Origin: 2-12-FULL-41-17 sp964562855
GTDB lineage: Bacteria; Patescibacteriota; Microgenomatia; Curtissbacterales; GWA2-41-24
Length of the DNA stretch: 9,745 nt
NCBI GenBank assembly: GCA_964562855.1
Contig: CAZLVB010000029.1
Location: forward strand, 1-9,745
Direction of reading: 5' to 3'
A model generated the notes under the pieces. That model was not told the origin of the DNA. It ran no database searches and saw only the letters and a list, made by a program, of their open reading frames with translations. Both the position numbers and the translations under genes were made by a program. How positions within the stretch are numbered: the stretch's first letter is position 1; each line of letters starts with the position of its first letter. Positions 6,954 to 9,745 of the stretch are shown here, one piece after another.

Positions 6954-7580
6954 ATGAGTCAGGTAGGTGAGCTCTTTTCTCAAAGGAGAAAAGCAAAGAA
7001 TGTATCACTCGTCAAAGTTTCGCATGACCTATTAATCAAAAAAGAACATTTGGAAGCAATAGAAAAAGGACAATGGTCAATCTTGCCAGAACCTACTTTC
7101 ACCAGGGGTTTTATTAAAAACTACGCCGGGTATTTAGGACTAGATGCATCAAAAATTTTAGCACTTTACCGCAGGGAATATGACGAAGCGAAATATCCCC
7201 ACAAACAGTCCCCACTCAAGAACCAAAAGCGTCTGCAACTTACGCCTAATAAATTAGCGACTACCATGCTTATCTTGACAGCAGTCGTTTTTGTTGCTTA
7301 TTTATTAATCCAATATTTTTCGATTCTTTCTGCGCCGAAATTAGAAATATTTTTTCCTCCCGACGACTCTACAACCTCAATTCCTGTCGTTGCCATAGAC
7401 GGTAAAACCGAAAAAGAAGCAATAGTTGCGGTAAATGGACAATTTGTACCCGTTGATGATCAAGGAAATTTTTCCCATCAGTACCAGCTTACCGAAGGCA
7501 GAAATACTATTGAAATAATTGCCTCAAAGCGCCTTTCCCCAAAATCAAAAGTGACTAGAGTTGTCCGCCTCTCCCGTTAA
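6954..7580 (+). CDS. RodZ-like transmembrane HTH protein with Ig-like extracytoplasmic domain
   Basis: This 208-residue protein starts with a RodZ-type helix-turn-helix domain (about 1-75; VGELFSQRRKAKNVSLVKVS, then LEAIEKGQW and FTRGFIKNYAGYLGLD), typical of the HTH_25 group. A basic linker, one membrane segment (about 102-122) and a beta-rich domain of about 80 residues outside the membrane follow. The outer domain, with IFFPPDDSTT, VNGQFVPVDDQGNF and EGRNTIEIIA, looks like the Ig-like fold seen in glucodextranase-B-type domains. In RodZ the cytoplasmic HTH binds MreB and links it to cell-wall synthesis rather than acting as a classic repressor. The same role is plausible here but no mreB is in view. 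ATG 6954 lies 8 nt after the ftsK stop without a clear Shine-Dalgarno site, so it is probably co-transcribed with ftsK. Confidence 0.85.
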   Translation: MSQVGELFSQRRKAKNVSLVKVSHDLLIKKEHLEAIEKGQWSILPEPTFTRGFIKNYAGYLGLDASKILALYRREYDEAKYPHKQSPLKNQKRLQLTPNKLATTMLILTAVVFVAYLLIQYFSILSAPKLEIFFPPDDSTTSIPVVAIDGKTEKEAIVAVNGQFVPVDDQGNFSHQYQLTEGRNTIEIIASKRLSPKSKVTRVVRLSR

Positions 7581-7584
7581 GTCG

Positions 7585-7613
7585 TTGACAAAATTAGGGG
7601 ATTGAAGTAATCT
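7585..7613 (+). promoter_or_regulatory. Weak candidate promoter after the RodZ-like gene
   Basis: A perfect -35 hexamer TTGACA (7585-7590) lies just after the RodZ-like stop. At 17-nt spacing the -10 position reads TAATCT (7608-7613), only 3 of 6 consensus. The gap before the next gene is long for this operon (78 nt), so an internal promoter is reasonable but weakly supported. Confidence 0.25.
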
Positions 7614-7654
7614 CAATTCGCAATTGAAAATTAGAAATTAAAAATTAAAAATTA
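7613..7654. repeat. Small palindrome plus tandem heptamer repeat
   Basis: TCAATT (7613-7618) and AATTGA (7622-7627) form a 6-bp palindrome around CGC. Four consecutive 7-mers follow: AAAATTA (7627-7633), GAAATTA (7634-7640), AAAATTA (7641-7647) and AAAATTA (7648-7654), ending 4 bases before the ATG at 7659. The very AT-rich tract could keep the start codon unstructured or be slippage-prone. Confidence 0.65.
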
Positions 7655-7658
7655 AGGT

Positions 7659-7940
7659 ATGCTGCCCTTAGAGCTTTCGCAGATCGTACTTCTTACAATT
7701 ATTATAATTTTGACATTATTTCTAGTGGTATTAGGATTTCAGGTTTTTTTTGTCCTAAAGGATTTAAGAATCACCCTCAAGAGAATGAATAGTCTCTTTG
7801 ATGATGCCAATGAACTTGTAGATGATGTTAGAAAACCTATTGAGAAAGCCGGCAATTTTTTTACGGCCTTAACCGCCGGTGCTGGCTTGGTCCATCTTTT
7901 GAAAAAAGGAGCAAAAAATGAGCGATCACGAGAAAAATAA
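7659..7940 (+). CDS. Small membrane protein with amphipathic helix
   Basis: This 93-residue protein has one strong hydrophobic helix (about 8-32) followed by a charged, heptad-like helix (about 34-62) and a Lys/Arg-rich end. The pattern resembles DUF948-type small envelope proteins, which are often encoded next to YtxH-like proteins as here. No catalytic motif is visible. AAGG sits only one base before the ATG, too close for a good Shine-Dalgarno site, so the exact start is less certain than the frame. Its last 23 nt overlap the next gene, whose ribosome-binding site lies inside this one. The two are therefore probably translated together and may act together at the membrane. Confidence 0.75.
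   Translation: MLPLELSQIVLLTIIIILTLFLVVLGFQVFFVLKDLRITLKRMNSLFDDANELVDDVRKPIEKAGNFFTALTAGAGLVHLLKKGAKNERSREK
7907..7911 (+). promoter_or_regulatory. Strong Shine-Dalgarno site for the YtxH-like gene
   Basis: AGGAG lies 6 nt before ATG 7918, inside the coding region of the preceding gene. It is the clearest ribosome-binding site in the window and fixes the start of the YtxH-like protein. Confidence 0.8.
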
Positions 7941-8265
7941 CAGCGTTTCATCTCTAATTGTCGGCATCGTTATTGGCGCTGCCGTAACTTACTTATTTAC
8001 CAATAAAGAAGGCCAGAAGTTAAAAGATAAACTACTAGTTGAAGCTGAAAAGCTGCTTGGTAATCTGAGGGAAGGATTAGAAGAGGCTGACCAGGAAACA
8101 AAAGAAGTCAGAGAAGAAATCGCACACAAGGTGTCTGCCGGTGTTGATGAGGCTAAAGAAAAAATAGGAGAAGAAGTTGACCAGCTTCCCAAACACATGC
8201 AGGAGATTCAGAAAAAAGGCCGCCGCTTCTTCTTCCGGAGAAGTCATACTTCCCGGGAAAGTTAG
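7918..8265 (+). CDS. YtxH-like small membrane protein
   Basis: This 115-residue protein has a short polar N-terminus, a glycine-containing hydrophobic helix (about 11-28, SSLIVGIVIGAAVTYLF) and then NKEGQKLKDKL, the hallmark of YtxH-type proteins. A long charged, probably coiled helix follows (about 30-100). YtxH-like proteins are small, general-stress-associated membrane proteins of uncertain biochemical role. The last residues (RRFFFRRSHTSRES) leave the helical pattern. From about residue 107 they are encoded by a palindromic repeat whose loop provides the TAG stop, so the C-terminus may have been altered by insertion of that repeat. The start is set by a strong AGGAG inside the upstream gene (23-nt overlap). 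Confidence 0.82.
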   Translation: MSDHEKNNSVSSLIVGIVIGAAVTYLFTNKEGQKLKDKLLVEAEKLLGNLREGLEEADQETKEVREEIAHKVSAGVDEAKEKIGEEVDQLPKHMQEIQKKGRRFFFRRSHTSRES

Positions 8266-8272
8266 ACTTTCC
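8235..8272. repeat. Double palindrome at the end of the YtxH-like gene
   Basis: First hairpin: CCGG-A-GAAGT (8235-8244), loop CAT, ACTTC-CCGG (8248-8256), which is 9 bp with one bulged A. Second hairpin: GGAAAGT (8256-8262), loop TAG, ACTTTCC (8266-8272), 7 bp. The arms of the two hairpins are similar, and the TAG loop of the second is the stop codon of the YtxH-like gene. No T-run follows, so an intrinsic terminator is unlikely. The 3-nt-loop style resembles the hairpins at 4634-4714. Confidence 0.6.
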
Positions 8273-8304
8273 GCCGCCACGCTCCCGAATCCTAACCAAA
8301 CTTA

Positions 8305-8333
8305 CGGACTTTTATAACCCGGAAGTTTATAAT
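8305..8333 (+). promoter_or_regulatory. Candidate promoter giving a near-leaderless alaS transcript
   Basis: A perfect TATAAT (8328-8333) ends 10 nt before the alaS GTG. At 17-nt spacing the -35 position reads CGGACT (8305-8310), 3 of 6 consensus. A start of transcription about 7 nt downstream (near 8340) would leave only a few bases before the start codon. Confidence 0.4.
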
Positions 8334-8343
8334 TACAAAAGAA

Positions 8344-9745
8344 GTGAAATCTGGTGAGTTACGCCGGAAATATCTAAAGTTTTTTGAAGAGCGCGGTCAT
8401 AGAATAATCCCTTCGGCTTCATTAGTCCCGTCGGAATCAGTCGAACTTGCCGGTACGCAACGTGTGCTATTTACCACCGCCGGTATGCACCCGCTCGTGC
8501 CGTTTCTTCTTGGCCAACCTCATCCCGAAGGCAAGCGTCTCGTGAATGTTCAAAGATGTCTTAGAACAGACGATATAGACGATGTCGGTGACAGCGTCCA
8601 CAACACCTTCTTTGAAATGCTTGGCAACTGGTCACTTGGAGATTACTGGAAAGAAGAAGCAATTTTCTGGTCCTGGGAATTTCTAACTAAAGAATTAAAA
8701 CTCGACTCGAAACGAATTTATGTATCGGTATTTGCTGGGGATGAAGATGCTCCATTCGACGAAGAATCATATAAAATCTGGAAAAAGCTTGGAGTGTCTG
8801 AAGATCATATTTTCCGCTACGGCAAAAAAGAAAATTGGTGGGGTCCGGTTGGCCCGGTCGGTCCTTGCGGGCCGGACACCGAAATGTTTTACGATACAAA
8901 TCCGCAAGCAAAGTCAAAAATAGATCCATCAACCGATTCTAACCGGTTTGTCGAAATCTGGAACGATGTATTCATGCAACATGACAAACAGGCAGACGGA
9001 TCATACAAACCACTTTCACAAAAAAATGTTGACACCGGCATGGGCCTTGAGCGCATGCTGATGGTCTTGCAAGCTGCTCCTACGATTTATGAAACCGATG
9101 TTTTTTTAGACCTGATCAAAAAAATCGAGGATTTATCAGGCAATTTTCAAGATCATTCAGCACGTATTGTTGCCGACCACATCCGCTCATCAGTTTTTCT
9201 AATCACAGACGGTGTCACACCATCAAATGTCGAAAGAGGCTACATCGCAAGACGCCTGATTCGCCGTGCCGTTCGTCATGCCAATCTTTTGAATTTAGAC
9301 GCCGATTTTCTGGCAGATCTTGCAAAAATCACAGTTAAAACATACGGAAATTTTTATCCGCACCTTGTGGAATTTGAAAAGTCAATCTTTTTAGAATTGA
9401 AAAAAGAGGAAGAAAAATTCAAAAAAGCTCTTTCAGAAGGCATCCGCCATTTCGAAAAAATCACAAGTGATATCAACGCTAAAAATGCCTTTGATCTTTA
9501 CCAGAATTTCGGATTTCCAATAGAACTTACGGTTGAACTAGCCAAAGAAAAAAATAAAAAAGTCGACATTGTCGGATTCGAAAAAGAATTTAAAAAACAC
9601 CAGGAAGCTTCGCGTAAAGCCGGCGAAAAAACTCAAGGAGGACTCGCTACGCAGTCAGATCAAGCAGCCAAACTGCACACCGCCACCCATCTTTTGCATC
9701 AGGCTTTGCGTGATCTTTTAGGAAACCACGTTCATCAAACAGAGT
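8344..9745 (+). CDS. alaS: Alanyl-tRNA synthetase, N-terminal part (runs off the window)
   Basis: AlaRS joins alanine to tRNA-Ala in the cytoplasm and edits mischarged Ser or Gly. The reading frame is open from GTG 8344 to the window end (467 codons plus one base). The class II catalytic core begins MKSGELRRKYLKFFEERGH and includes motif 2 (VHNTFFEMLGNWSLGDY, about 87-103) and motif 3 (DTGMGLERML, about 230-239). The tRNA-recognition helices and RGYIARRLIRRAVRHA (about 299-314) follow. The editing domain starts near the end with the metal-binding HxxxH motif HTATH (445-449). The rest of the editing domain and any C-Ala domain lie beyond the window. The insertion-containing GPVGPVGPCGPDTEMFYDT differs from the E. 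coli-type GPCSEI form and resembles forms seen in CPR and other divergent bacteria. GTG is chosen because it gives the family N-terminus and no ATG fits. Confidence 0.95.
   Translation, partial: MKSGELRRKYLKFFEERGHRIIPSASLVPSESVELAGTQRVLFTTAGMHPLVPFLLGQPHPEGKRLVNVQRCLRTDDIDDVGDSVHNTFFEMLGNWSLGDYWKEEAIFWSWEFLTKELKLDSKRIYVSVFAGDEDAPFDEESYKIWKKLGVSEDHIFRYGKKENWWGPVGPVGPCGPDTEMFYDTNPQAKSKIDPSTDSNRFVEIWNDVFMQHDKQADGSYKPLSQKNVDTGMGLERMLMVLQAAPTIYETDVFLDLIKKIEDLSGNFQDHSARIVADHIRSSVFLITDGVTPSNVERGYIARRLIRRAVRHANLLNLDADFLADLAKITVKTYGNFYPHLVEFEKSIFLELKKEEEKFKKALSEGIRHFEKITSDINAKNAFDLYQNFGFPIELTVELAKEKNKKVDIVGFEKEFKKHQEASRKAGEKTQGGLATQSDQAAKLHTATHLLHQALRDLLGNHVHQTE

Overview
This window looks like part of a small-genome bacterium of the Candidate Phyla Radiation (Patescibacteria), perhaps a Microgenomates-type lineage. 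That placement is an inference from moderately AT-rich DNA, tightly packed housekeeping genes, weak or absent Shine-Dalgarno sites before most genes, a CPR-like alanyl-tRNA synthetase variant and palindrome-rich spacers. TGA is used as a stop at 3544-3546 and no in-frame TGA has to be read through, so the code looks standard. All genes lie on the + strand.

Layout. Bases 1-240 hold a noncoding cluster of four related hairpin repeats, the last cut short. A candidate promoter and a structured leader follow. The first gene group is pnp (polynucleotide phosphorylase, 368-2545), an unrecognised single-pass membrane protein (2548-3546), and a Lon-family AAA+ ATPase that ends exactly where the protease domain should begin (3543-4607). 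Spacing is 2 nt and then a 4-nt overlap, so these are probably one translationally coupled operon. A 259-nt spacer (4608-4866) contains a composite palindromic element and a pair of overlapping hairpins. The second group is an FtsK/SpoIIIE DNA translocase (4867-6945), a RodZ-like transmembrane HTH protein (6954-7580), a small membrane protein (7659-7940), a YtxH-like protein (7918-8265) and the 5' part of alaS (8344 to the window end).

How they fit together. The first group combines RNA turnover (PNPase) with a protein-remodelling ATPase that lacks its peptidase, plus a membrane-anchored partner candidate. The second is an envelope, division and chromosome-segregation cluster leading into a translation gene. 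The best leads are the protease-less Lon-like ATPase coupled to an unknown membrane protein, the hairpin repeats with compensatory base changes upstream of pnp, and the palindromic elements, one of which appears to form the C-terminus and stop codon of the YtxH-like gene.
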